The notes under the pieces were generated by a model. It searched no databases and was not told the origin of the DNA. It was given only the letters and a program-made list of their open reading frames with translations. Positions 40,476-51,800 of a stretch of 60,000 nt of DNA are shown in pieces. The first letter of the stretch is position 1. Every line of letters starts with the position of its first letter. The DNA comes from Lineus longissimus (taxonomy: Eukaryota; Nemertea; Pilidiophora; Heteronemertea; Lineidae). The stretch is taken from NCBI RefSeq assembly GCF_910592395.1, contig NC_088321.1, positions 4,528,001-4,588,000 on the forward strand, read 5' to 3'. The translations under genes and the position numbers were made by a program.

Positions 40476-41227
40476 ATATATTCCTTTCGTTTAAATATTG
40501 TTTCATGTCGCGAACGAGTGAGGGCTCCCAATAAGGACTTCCAGTTAAAAGACCTTCGACCTTAGTTGATGATATGGTGTTTTACGATATGAAAGTTGTT
40601 ATTGATGTTTGCTTAGAGTCCTTCTCAGACCCCTCGCTTGTTTGCGTGTCATGAAGCAGTATCAAGTTGCTACCATTTAGGCCTTTCGCTTTTCGGGCAT
40701 CATTTCATCCAAGTCAAAACATTACTCACCTTAGCAGGTGCATCATTACATAAGTATAATCAACACATTTCTATTAAAAGAACAAAATCATCGTCACAGC
40801 ATATTTCATCATGCTAAGGAATGTATTCCTAGAAACCATGACTAATTCGTTGAGTAATATCTATGCAGGTTTTTAATTGAGCAATATCTAGAAATACTGA
40901 TATATGTCAAAAGCAAAATAAAGCTTCGAGAAACAGTTTTATTAAGTGAGATACGTTTAGTAGCATCAACTAGTACTGTATCCAATACCACTGTATAACT
41001 TGTCATAATTTGCCGTTAAGATCGAAATATTTATCTGTTAAGAAATACCATAAATTATGTGGTCAAATTATGTACCAATCATTGTGAAAGACAATGAGTC
41101 ATGTGATGCAATCCCAGGGAGATCACCTCAAAAAAACAGAAATAGGTATACATCTGATGAGTAAAAGTGACTAAAATTACACATATAAATTCCTGGAAAA
41201 ACAGGTAAATTCCTGAACAAAAACGGG

Positions 41228-41426
41228 TATATAAGGGGCAACAAGTGGCTTAAAAAGAAAGTGAAGCTAGTAGGGAGACTACTTTAAGTCAGGAAGAGGC
41301 TGACACTTGGACGGATACTCAGAGTTAAACCGACACTGAGATCCGAAACCCCCGATTTCCCGTATTTCTCATATTTCGGATAACTAAAAATCATTCCATT
41401 TCACTTGGAGGAAAATACACGTAAGT
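41228..41426 (+). promoter_or_regulatory. possible TATA promoter, leader exon and splice donor
   Basis: TATATAAGGGG starts at 41228. A canonical donor, ACAC|GTAAGT, lies at 41421, about 165 bases beyond the expected start site. This looks like a TATA promoter with a short non-coding first exon that could feed the exon at 42360. Without transcript data it is tentative. Confidence 0.3.
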
Positions 41427-42359
41427 CTGCCGATTTCACCTATTTTTCTACACCATAATTATCATTCTTATGTTGATACCTACTCAATTAGCCACCATCT
41501 TGATTACTATTACGCTTTGGCTTTGAAGTGATCTCCCACGGAAAATTACTTATGATGAGAAATAATTACTATTACGTGTACGTATAATTTATACCTGCTG
41601 CTTCAACAACTAATAGCGGTATTCAGCCCAGTTGATCTTTAGGCCTTTCTGTTTCATTCCCAACCTACTATTGTAAATTCGCCTCAATAAAATTATCAAA
41701 CATATTTGAATCTTAGCTTGAAAATATTGTGTGCTATGCTAACAACCTTTTACATAAATTGATTCCTAGCGAAGAGGTACGATTCTTGAAGGCGCCCCTT
41801 TCTGCTACTGTAGAGCTTGTGCTTTACCTTTGAGTTAAATCCACCCCCCATTTTGAATACGTTTAGCAAAGCCTCATACCAAGAATTACCTCGTGTTTAG
41901 GACTCAGTTTGTCTGTGTCTTCATTAATCTCAAAACAACACCACTGGTACTCTTTGGAAATATTGATTTGTCTCAATACGACCTCCTGCTGTGAATAGAT
42001 TACTAATCTATCACAGGTACCAATTACACGTGTTGCTGTTTACACAGCTTCCAGTAAGCCACCAGAGCACGCTTACATCTGCTGAACTCAGGACATTGTG
42101 TGACTCCTTGAGCAAAACCCTTCTTACCATATCACAAAAGTAAGAATTATTCCCCGATCATTGTCCCTGACTTCTTGCCATTTCACAAGAGTAAGAATAT
42201 CCCCTCGGATCACGGTCCCCACTGCTGGAGCAAATACTTACCATTTCACAAGCGTAAGAATTACACACGCCCCAACCATCCAACTGATAAAAGGGACCAA
42301 GACCAACCCCACTTCCACCCTTCTTTTAACCTTTCTTTCTAACCCCTCTACACTACAGC

Positions 42360-43439
42360 GTCTTTGTCTATGACTTCAACCTAGGATTTGGTCATCTGGC
42401 AGTCGACATCTGCAGTGCTTGCCTGAAGTTTCGCTTTAAACTGAAGGACCAGTCAATCTCGGATGAGGAAAAACGTGAAACATCAATGATGTTTATGCTC
42501 CACAGGCGTCGAGCAAGGAGGTTTTATGACAATTTGAACAATGTTCAGGATTCGTTTACAATGTGTTTCGACATTATGGAGAACCTCGTGTTGCCGAAGT
42601 CTCCAATTGGACAAACTTTTTACTCGCGCCAGCTCTACTTGTATGTCTTTGGTGTCGTTCATCACCGCGACCGTGGTCAACCTCAGGGAAAGGATGACAT
42701 TCATCTGTTTGTGTGGCTCGAAAGTCAAAATCGTAAGGACAGCAACATGGTGGCTTCAGCGCTGAATCACTACCTTGTTTCTGTTGTTGGGGATGATCTG
42801 AAAAACCACCAGCACCTGCGCTTGTTTTCTGATTCCTGTTACGGCGAAAACAAGAACATTAATGTTCTGTCTATGCTCCGTGCCACGAGGAATCAGAAGT
42901 TCCCGCAGCTGAACATAGAGTACACGTTCCCTGTCAGAGGTCACAGTTTCCTGCCAGCAGATCGTGCCTTCGGACGCATCGAGCAGGATATCAGGAAACA
43001 CGACCAGATACTAATGCCAGACGAATACGTCGAGATTTTGTCTAACCATGGGCATGTCCATATCTATGGAAATGACTGGAAGTGTCGGGATTACAAATAT
43101 GCTGCTGCTGATCACTGCAAGTCACAGCACTCCTTCAAGATCAGCGAGGCGAAGATGTTGCGAATTGATTCCGACAAGGTTGGATTCAAGCAGGTGTACG
43201 GTGGGGAGTATTGCGACCATGCCATACTCAAGAGGGGCAAGAAATGGGAACATTTCAGGGCAGCTGAAATGCGAATGGTCAACTGTGTGAAGCCTGCTAA
43301 AAAGGATGACGTCCTCAAGCTTCTTGGTGAGATTGGCGTAAAAAATGATGTCCGCAAATATTATGAGGATGCTCTGGAGGAAGTTGGTCAACATAACATT
43401 TGCATGCAGGATCTTCAAGACAGTGAGGAGGAGGACTAA
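42360..43439 (+). CDS. transposase-like DDE-type domain, 3' exon
   Basis: The exon follows a pyrimidine-rich tract and CACTACAG and is open from about 42360 to the TAA at 43437. It begins VFVYDFNLGFGHLAVDICSA. It has three acidic landmarks: YVFGVVHH followed by an acidic WLES region, LFSDSCYGENKN, and VRGHSFLPADRAFGRIEQD. The FSDxCxGxNKN and GHSFLPxDRxFG motifs are shared by many uncharacterised invertebrate proteins that look transposase-derived. No lesion is seen in this exon. If read from an internal ATG (42486) it would give 317 residues. It may be domesticated or part of a spliced DNA transposon. Confidence 0.6.
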   Translation, partial: VFVYDFNLGFGHLAVDICSACLKFRFKLKDQSISDEEKRETSMMFMLHRRRARRFYDNLNNVQDSFTMCFDIMENLVLPKSPIGQTFYSRQLYLYVFGVVHHRDRGQPQGKDDIHLFVWLESQNRKDSNMVASALNHYLVSVVGDDLKNHQHLRLFSDSCYGENKNINVLSMLRATRNQKFPQLNIEYTFPVRGHSFLPADRAFGRIEQDIRKHDQILMPDEYVEILSNHGHVHIYGNDWKCRDYKYAAADHCKSQHSFKISEAKMLRIDSDKVGFKQVYGGEYCDHAILKRGKKWEHFRAAEMRMVNCVKPAKKDDVLKLLGEIGVKNDVRKYYEDALEEVGQHNICMQDLQDSEEED

Positions 43440-46400
43440 TCTTTAGTGTTGAACTGGCTCATTTTCCTTCAGGAAACTGACAATGAACACTGCCCAATCT
43501 TGGCATGAAGAACCTTGTCTGTGAGACTTCCATCCCTGACCCAATGAAACCCAACCTTTTAAAAGTAAAAGTGAAAGTCTCAGCTACTGCAATTGTATGG
43601 TTTGTGATATAGATAGTGTGAAACGAATATAGGAAGTTTTATCAAAACAGTAAAAAAATGAGGTTTATTGCGTCTTGGATTGACGGCTCTAGACTGATTT
43701 TATAGTAAGATTTTATTGAATGGGAAACCAGCTGTATGTTTTTTTATCAGCCCCAAGGCTTTTGTAGTTCACTTTTAATACTCGCCAATCATTATTGAAG
43801 AAGAAAGGTCACAATTCTCTTCTTTTGAACCTAATATAACATAATATGGATTTGTCTGTTTTTGTGCAAAAAGTAATTTTGGGGATTTGTCTGTTTTTGC
43901 GACCAAACACAATCTAAAGCATGTTTTATCCCGAAAAATAAATAAATAAGATTTTTGGGAATTCTGTCTCCTATTATATTATTTGTATCAGTTCAGTATC
44001 ACCCCATATGAATTTGATATGTTTCACCAGGAAGGCACAACAAAAAAATCTGTTTTACACAAAAGAGCTTAAATGGATTTGTCTGTTTTTGCATCTGAAC
44101 TCTCATGTCAAATCGATATCAAACGATTTGACATGAGATTGTTGATTGAAATTGAAGTTTGTGATGATAGAAGCAACTATTCAGAATTAGGATGTAAATA
44201 TGATTAAATATTTCATGTACGGTCCGATAACCCAGTATTAATTAATTTTCATATTTCAGCAACAGAAGTCACGCACATTTGATTACAAAAATTACTTACG
44301 ATGACAATGTCAGCTCAAGTTAGACTTATTTAGTTTTTACTGTTCTTAATTAATGAATATTACGATTGTGATTGGATCAACGTTGTTTTGCTATTCTTTG
44401 CTGGCATATCCAGCGCACGGCTTCAACGTTTCATCAGCGTTGGTGCATTATAAACCGAACGAACATGTAGACTGTCTTTGGTGTTATAACTATATCTTGA
44501 TTATACCATTCAATTTAATTGTTGTTAAGAAGTCATCAGCAATCCGCAATTTTGCAGTGATATCAATATCAAGTAACTTCCATATCACCTTGGTTGTACC
44601 ACCGCGATTCACCGACCGCCCCTTCCTAACACTTCCTTAACTTAACTCACTAAAAGTGTGGGCCACATCTGATCGATCGCATATCTTACCTTGCCAATTA
44701 CAAGTTGTCATGGTCGTGGACTTCTGCTATTTCTGATGATGATTTTCGAATCTTACAGTTATCCATTAATTTGAGAATGAACAACTGAAATTAGCGCAAA
44801 CCAATGGAGGTCAATGACGACCCTGCAAGGAAACAATCCATTTCCTGACATTGCATGCGTGCATTCTCCGTTTAATTATCATATGGCTCATTTTCACCAC
44901 ATGCTGCACGAGAACTTGAAAACCCACGGTTAAATACAAATTCTGGCAATACAGATGGCTTTTCATTTCTGAGAGCTGAACCACGTCTTTGAAATTGACA
45001 GAACATTTTCTTCCAGGTCGATTTAAAAAAGCTTGTTGCGATCCGACAAAGACAGTTACAAGCTTACTAGCTTTCCATCATTTTAACAGCATTCACAAAA
45101 ATCGGCTTTATTATTTTCCTACTCATTTTGCACATTTGATTTGAATACTATTTGTCCAATATGTTATCGGAAATCTACTGGGTGATCCACAAAAAGGCGT
45201 GCAGTCGTTGACAATTTGCCGTCACTTCTACAAATATATGGTATAATTCTGTTGAAAAAGCATTACAACCCTCTGATATTTCTGGTCATGAATGGCCATG
45301 CACATAATCAGGCACGAAAAACTTGGATTCAAGAGTGGTTTGATAGAGTCGTTCAGAGGCGGGCTGGCCGGGGGGATTAGTGCTCCTACCATCTTATCCA
45401 CTGTCTTATCGGTTGATCAAAAATACTTTCACTCTCTATTGATCGCGTAATGACAACGTATTTATGTACGGGTGTAGCATTACTTGATAATGAAAATGTT
45501 CCCGACACCGTGAGTTAAAGCCGCAGTGCTAGAGATTGGAATCGTTCCTGAAAATGATGAGCAGGTGACTTCGGGAAAGTTGGCACAAACTGATTGGCAC
45601 AAACTGACAAAGTCAGCTGAGCTGGTCAAATAAGCTGCTCAGTGGCGTCCGCTGTCCACCCGTCCGTCGGGCCATCGGGCCGTCCATCCGTCGTACCCGG
45701 ATTAAGTACCCAATTTTCTACTTAAAAAGTAGTCTGGTAGGCGATATTATCACTAGTTCGTTTCAGTGGGTAGTCATAAGGTCTTTAGGGACTACTTTTA
45801 GAAATTAGTTCTTGAAAATTTGGCCACATTTCTGGGAAAACGATATCGGAAGTGCACGCTCTGTTCGCGATGTATTTTGAAGTGGAGAATTCCCACAGTA
45901 TGTGCAGTGAATCGGCATGATTCTGTTCGCCTATTAAGTTTTAGTTCTACGATTCTTTCGTGAGTAAAAAGTAGGCATTCTAAGCAATACAACAATGTTA
46001 CTCCCATAAAAATTGATTGGAAATTGAGGGAGCTACGGCATTCTGTTCGGCAACTGGCAGCGCTGAAACAATACATTGCATACTGTACAATACCAAATGG
46101 CACATTTCAAAAAGCGCTCATTGGACAACGTAGGGAATCACCAGAAATGACGTCATCGCTAGTCCAAATAGAAAAATACGGTGGCGCAGTAGGGCACATG
46201 AAAAGGTTTAGCAGAAACTTCGTCATGCAAGCTTCAGCACCAAAACGATTTCTCATGAATGATTTACTTGATCATCATCAGCTTGTTTTCCCCTGATAGA
46301 TAAAAAAATGATTTACAATTTCCACCAAAGTTTTCTATTTTGGGTATAGTCACATGTTATTTAACTGGCAAGGAGCCAAGCAGTTTTGAATATTCGCGGG

Positions 46401-47330
46401 AAAATATTTCGTTCTTGTAAACGACAATGATATTGAGTATGCTCATTCAGGGCATAAACTTCATGTTTCGGTAAGTATTTTCATACGATGATTTCACCCG
46501 AATTATGGTCAGGATTGAGGAATGTAAGCAAGTACAAGTTGTTTTTGCTAGTACATATCACAATGGTAACCGTTGTTGCTAGTTAATTTGGTGTTTTTGT
46601 CTGAAATCGCTTCGTTAAATTGCACAAAGTCGCGCAGAAATTACCGCTGATTTGAAGGGATTTCCTGCCAATGACGTCAACAGAATTCCCGCCTGCATAG
46701 CATGCATGTTCTGGTGAGGAAAAACATTTTTAAAAACATTGTAAAAATAATGCCTACCAATTTATGACCAAGTTGGAATGCCAGAAACGGAAAATTATAT
46801 TGTTTATTATCTGACAGGTTTTTAAATCCATTGTCAGAGTTTGAAAAGGATTTATTTTCGAAAATCATTATTGGTCGTATTATGTGGTGCTGCTGTATTT
46901 CGTCATCTTCTGAAGGCATGTGCAAGGTAAGTTGATGCTGCTCGATTAAACTAACATATTGCATCAAATTTGCAAATCTACGTCAATAAATCAAGTCGAA
47001 TAGTTGATATCACGGTTAAGTTTATTTTGATATCTTATGTCAGATCGTTGTGAGTTTCGTAGTGGTTATAAACCGTGCCGAAAATCTAGTCGTGGGATGC
47101 TATATCATGCGGCCTGTCTGTGTCATGTCGTAGCCTACATGAATCGTGTACATGTCAACATCGTAAATAATTCCTCATTATGATATTCTCCATAAGATAT
47201 TCATATTCGTATTTGAATCGATGATTCAATACTCTGGTGATTTTGGCGGATTATGTTAAATGTTGCTGCTGCCACCTCGTCTGAAACTTGATTTCATATC
47301 TTGGTTTATGTTGGGAAAAATAATGGGGTA
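43440..47330. other. long stretch without recognised genes
   Basis: Both strands lack frames with recognisable domains. The phrase GGATTTGTCTGTTTTTG occurs three times (about 43846, 43879 and 44073). AT-rich sequence and isolated TAGGCCTA words dominate elsewhere. Confidence 0.4.
44101..44138. repeat. perfect 15-bp hairpin
   Basis: TCTCATGTCAAATCG (44101-44115) pairs with CGATTTGACATGAGA (44124-44138) over an 8-base loop. It stands just after the third copy of the GGATTTGTCTG phrase. Confidence 0.65.
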
Positions 47331-47470
47331 GGGCCGTATTTACAAAGCCCTCGTATCTTTGCGACCACGCAAATCTATTGTTCACCTGCATACATCCTAT
47401 TGTTCACTGACTGTCGGACAAAAGATTAGCGTGGTCGAAAAGTTGCGAGGGCTTTGTAAATATGGCCCCT
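47331..47470. mobile_element. 140-bp palindromic mini-element
   Basis: About 40 bases at each end are inverted repeats: GGCCGTATTTACAAAGCC and its counterpart GGCTTTGTAAATATGGCC, continuing to GACCACGC and GCGTGGTC. The short inner part makes it nearly a pure foldback. It is probably a very small MITE; the target duplication is unclear. Confidence 0.7.
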
Positions 47471-47491
47471 TCCAGTTGTGCATGTCATGAC

Positions 47492-47929
47492 GAGACAAGA
47501 CCACTAATGAATATTCTTAGGTTGGAGGGTCGAGGCCTATCCATTAGACGAGTGCATGTTTTTAACTCTCAAGTACATAATTGGAGAGGTATTGAAAAAA
47601 TATTTGTTGTGGCAAGTCTACAGATATAAAGAAATTATTTGATGACAAAATTAATTTCGAATTTTGCTAATTGGGTAATAGGGGGTTTGAGATTTTTCTG
47701 CCAGTTGGCTGAAAAGAGTGGAAATATCAGTGTCTGTCTAATTTGTCGATTATCAAAAAATGTCCGTGGTCAACTACCAGTTTATTTTTCACCATTTACT
47801 TGCCCGACTGTCTGGAATATCATATCAAAATTTCAGATTCACAACCCCACGCAGTATTTGATGTGTCGCGGTCAAACATTGACAATTTAACTGCTAAAAG
47901 GCTTAAAAAATCAATTGTGGACTTGTCTC
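47492..47929. mobile_element. MITE copy M6 with TGAC target duplication
   Basis: A 438-bp member of the GAGACAAGACCAC family. TGAC flanks both ends, confirming 4-bp target duplications for the family. It lies 20 bases after the palindromic mini-element. Confidence 0.85.
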
Positions 47930-48043
47930 TGACAGGTTGTGACTTGGAGACAAGTTGTGCAGGTAGTATGAGCAGTGACTTAAAAGTATCCCTTTGCCTG
48001 GTGGGTTTCCTCGTCCGCCACGTCCACCACCGCTCCCGCACGC

Positions 48044-48626
48044 TGTTCCGGACTATAACTCAAGAACCGTTGGCCTGATCAATTTATAATTTCTAGGGTG
48101 TGATGGGGTGGATTGGGAGAAGGCCACTATTGATTTTAGTTGCGATCCGATATTCAATATGGCCGCTTAGAGGCCATCTTGGATTTTACATTCTGGACCA
48201 TAACTCAAGAAAGAGTGGTCGGATTGAACTAAATTTTTTATGGTGTAGTGAAGTCGGGGAGGGAAGGGTCGCTATCGATTTTGGTTGCGATCCGATATTC
48301 AATATGGCCGCAAGGAGGCCATCTTGGATTTTGCATTCCAGCCCGTAATTAAAGAAAGAGTGGTTGGAATAATCTCAATTTTTTATGGTGTAGTGAGGTG
48401 GGCGAGAGGAGCGTCACTGTCGATTTTGGTTGCAATATGATATTCAATATGGCCACCAGGAGGCCATCTTGGATTTTGCATTCCAGACCATAACTCGAAA
48501 AAGAGTGGTCGGATTGATCTGAAATTTTTATGGTGTAGTGAGGTGGGTTGGGGAAGGGTCGCTATCAATTTTGGTTGCAATCCGTTATTCTATATGGTTG
48601 CCAGGAGGCCATCTTGGATTTTGCAT
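48044..48626. repeat. 145-bp tandem repeat, four copies
   Basis: AGGCCATCTTGGATTTT recurs at 48171, 48316, 48461 and 48606, exactly 145 bases apart. Other shared words are GATATTCAATATGGCC and TTTTTATGGTGTAGTGA. The copies differ at scattered sites, so the array is old. It is a satellite-like block or part of an element's internal repeats. Confidence 0.88.
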
Positions 48627-48830
48627 AAATGCGTTATATAGGGGGCATACTAAGCGAATGTCCTCATTCGCGTTACATCTAGTTCATTCAACTGATTAAT
48701 ATGTTTTTTTATTTCTATTTTTAGGTAGCTTGTGCCTATACTTATTATTGTCTTAGCTGAATTTGGTGGCTGCTACAGTTTCCAATTTGCCTCCTGGTCC
48801 GGAATGCAAATAATCCGAAGAAATTGATTG

Positions 48831-49350
48831 CGTCCAGGCAATCCAAAATCTATTGCCTCCGGGCAATCCAATAAACCTAACAAAATCTATTGCCTCCGGG
48901 CAATCCAATAAACCTCACAAAATCCATTGCCGCCGGGCAATCCAATAAACCTCCAAAAAAATATTGCCTCCGGGCAATCGTATAAACCTGACAAAATCTA
49001 TTGCCTCCGGGCAATCCAATAAACCTCACAAAATCCATTGCCTCCGGACAATCCAATAAACCTAACAAAATATATTGCCTCCGGGCAATCCAATAAACCT
49101 CCAAAAAAAATATTGTCTCTGGGCAATCCAATAAACCTAACAAAATCTATTGCCTTCGGGCAATCCAATAAACCTCACAAAATCTATTGCCTCCAGGCAA
49201 TCCACTATATATATTTGCAGTATTTATTGCCTCTAGGGAATCCAATTCATCCTCACAAAATTCATCGCCTCCGGGCACTCCAATATATCCTCCCGAAAAA
49301 CCAATTGCCCCCTGGCAATCAGTACACTCATAAAATTTAAGGCCTCCTGC
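48831..49350. repeat. 37-bp tandem array with a palindrome in each unit
   Basis: About 15 units. The typical unit is ATTGCCTCCGGGCAAT followed by 21 bases such as CCAATAAACCTAACAAAATCT. ATTGCC and GGCAAT pair with a 4-base loop, giving a hairpin in nearly every unit. Units at the right end are more diverged. The array ends about 100 bases before the first Helitron frame, so it may be a Helitron-associated minisatellite. Confidence 0.85.
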
Positions 49351-49465
49351 CAATCAAGTTTGTGAAAAACATTGTTCCCAAGTACAATTTCTGTTGAAAT
49401 AGTTTCTGTATATCCAAACATTTCATAGTCTCACAAGTTTAAGTGCACAAGTGCAAATAAAAAAT

Positions 49466-50011
49466 ATGGGAATAGACATTGTTCAGTACCGCTCTTCAGT
49501 TGGATTGTATGCAATAAAAGCAAGAATAAAGAGTCAGCCACCAAGTTCAGTTCACTGTTATCATGCAAATTGTTCAAGTACTAATTATCATTTTCTTGAT
49601 TTGACAGATATTCATTGGACTTCAGATGACGGAGAGATAAATCACAAGACTATTTGGTTGTTCTCTTCCATTTGGTTTGTGTCTGCATACATGCTGAAAC
49701 TGCAGTCAATCTTTGAATTGCATCATGTCTTGTTTGAGTTTGATGAAATGCTAAGGGAGTTTGATGATAAGCTCTCCGTTGCTGAACAGAACTTGATAGA
49801 TGAAAAGTGGTTCGAAAAAATTATGGAAAACTATCATGACAGACAGAGCCAGTGCAGAAAAGCCTGTTTGGCTTCTATAGATCTTATTCTAGCTATTTTT
49901 TATCAACTTTATTCTTCGCAGATTTTACAACAAAGTAATGATATTGAAACAAATCCAGGTCCAGTTGATCAAGTTTTCTCTGCTTCTGGTATTCCTGCGT
50001 ATAAAGTATAA
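49466..50011 (+). CDS. Helitron N-terminal segment ending with a 2A motif
   Basis: From MGIDIVQYRSSVGLYAIK, the first ATG, the frame encodes 181 residues. Most are of unknown function, with an aromatic-rich region (KTIWLFSSIWFVSAYMLK) and a helical region. Near the end is NDIETNPGP. The frame stops shortly after because of a 7-base duplication. In the intact element this segment was probably made as one polyprotein with the peptidase and separated by the 2A step. Confidence 0.6.
   Translation: MGIDIVQYRSSVGLYAIKARIKSQPPSSVHCYHANCSSTNYHFLDLTDIHWTSDDGEINHKTIWLFSSIWFVSAYMLKLQSIFELHHVLFEFDEMLREFDDKLSVAEQNLIDEKWFEKIMENYHDRQSQCRKACLASIDLILAIFYQLYSSQILQQSNDIETNPGPVDQVFSASGIPAYKV
49940..49963 (+). 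other. 2A-type ribosome-skipping motif DIETNPGP
   Basis: The eight residues match the 2A consensus D(V/I)ExNPGP exactly; such motifs make the ribosome skip the Gly-Pro bond. 2A motifs are known in picorna-like viruses and in some invertebrate retrotransposons and NLR-type genes. Here it stands between the leader segment and the peptidase of a Helitron. Confidence 0.85.
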
Positions 50012-50888
50012 AGTCACACAAGGCTCATTCCATCAGGGCAATTCAAAATATTCAGAAGTGTCAATTGGCAGACAATGTGTGACCAATGCCGCTACAGCTT
50101 TAATGTACTCACTTATAACTTCACCTGCTCATTGGCAATCACAAGACCTTGATGACATCTTAGATGAAGGTGACTCATGGTACAACGAAATTAAATTGAC
50201 AATACCAACTTTACGTTACTCAGCTATTGATCAGCTTCCGCCGTACCATTCTATGATGAATGAAAACTTCAAAATAAAGCCTGTTGGGGTGTCACAGAAC
50301 ATCTACTTGTTGTACATTGAAAATTCATCTGCTCTATCGATGAATTCATTTCTGGAAAAAATGGCTTCACAACATGCAGTTATTGTAATCATTGGATCAC
50401 AGGCATTTGCTGTAATTCATGTTGATAACCGGTATTATCTGTTTGATTCACACAGTAGAGATAGGTCAGGTTGTCCTTCTCCAAATGGTTTTTCAGTTTT
50501 GCTAACATTCTCAAATGTGTCTAACTTAGAGATGTATTTAAGACAGTATGCTGCCAGTGTCAATCAAACTATATTTGAGATAACATTTTTCAAAGTTGGG
50601 AAAGTTACATCTAGGGCTTTAAAGCTTGGGCTTAAAACACACAGTTCAATCAGCCATGTCAATAGTAATGATGTTCTGCCAAAAACTAAACAAGAGAGAG
50701 AGAGATCACGTAAAATTATCAACACCCAGAGTAATAAAAGCAACAGTGATAAGTGTAAATCGAATGAATTGGTTGAAAAGTATTTAATTGATCAATCTAA
50801 AAAGCAAACAAGAATGAATACTTCAAACTGTGGACGCAATCAAGAAGACAGGAATTTAAAAAAAGGAGTTATATGCATCAACGAATGA
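50000..50888 (+). pseudogene. C76-like cysteine peptidase domain (herpesvirus tegument USP-like)
   Basis: The domain begins at about TQGSFHQGNSKYSEVSIGRQC, with the catalytic cysteine at about nt 50076. FAVIHVDNRYYLFDSHSRD follows, with the likely catalytic Asp and His in DSH at about nt 50445-50453. The spacing and the GxFHQGxxxF and FDSHxRD blocks resemble the herpesvirus tegument ubiquitin-specific peptidase family. Related OTU- or C76-type domains are found in large Helitron proteins of invertebrates. The frame is out of phase with the 2A segment because of the tandem duplication TATAAAG (50000-50013). It ends at 50888, just after the repeat-rich part begins in another frame. Confidence 0.7.
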
Positions 50889-50914
50889 AGCAATTTGACC
50901 AATTGTCTAAATAC

Positions 50915-51800
50915 AAAGCAAGACAAAATGAAAATAAACATAAACAACTTAAAGAAAATGAAAAACTCTCTAAACAAAAAGCAAGACAGGATGAGAGTAA
51001 ACATAAACAACTTAAAACAAATGACAAACATTCCAAACAGAGAGCAAGACAGAATGAGAGTAAACAAAAACAACTTAAAACAAATGACAAACTTTCCAAA
51101 CAGAGAGCAAGACAAGATGAGAGTAAACAAAAACAGCTTAAAACAAATGACACACTTTCCAAAGAGAGAGCAAGACAGGACGAGAGTAAACAAAAACAAC
51201 TTCAATCAAATGACAAACTTTCCAAACAAAGAGCAAGACAGGATGAGAGTAAACAAAAACAACTTATCACAAATGAAAAACTTTCCAAGCAGAGAGCTAC
51301 ACAGGATGAGAATAAACAAAAACAGCTTAAAACAAATGACAAAATTTCCAAACAGAGAGCAAGACAGGATGAGAGTAAACAAAAACAACTTAAAACAAAT
51401 GACAAACTTTCCAAACAGAAAGCAAGACAGGATGAGAGTAAACAAAAACAACTTAAAATCAATGACAAACTTTCCAAACAGAAAGCAAGACAGGATGAGA
51501 GTAAACAAAAACAACTTAAACAAATGACAAAATTTCCAAACAGAGAGCAAGACAGGATGAGAGTAAATATAAACAGCTGAAAACAAATGACAAACTTTCC
51601 AAATGGAGAGCAAGACAGGATGAGAGTAAACAAAAACAACTTAAAACAAATGACAAACTTTCCAAATAGAGCAAGACAGGATGAGAGTAAACAAAAACAG
51701 CTGAAAGCAAATGACAAACTTTCCAAACAGAAAGCAAGACAGGATGAGAGTAAACATGAACAGCTTAAGAAAAATGACAAACTTTCCAAGGGGAGAGCAA
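50915..51800 (+). repeat. 63-bp coding minisatellite, array 1
   Basis: About 14 units of 63 bp encode 21-residue repeats like RARQDESKQKQLKTNDKLSKQ. The period is a multiple of three, so all frames stay open over long distances on both strands. One deletion near 51665 shifts the frame. Confidence 0.88.

Noticed and set aside
42486-43439. A separate single-exon 317-residue gene
   Set aside because: The frame is open and family-like upstream to 42360 next to a splice acceptor, so the ATG at 42486 is more likely an internal methionine of a spliced gene.
48831-49350. CRISPR-like array
   Set aside because: The spacers are nearly identical rather than unique, the setting is an animal genome with no cas genes, and the pattern is a tandem minisatellite with internal palindromes.
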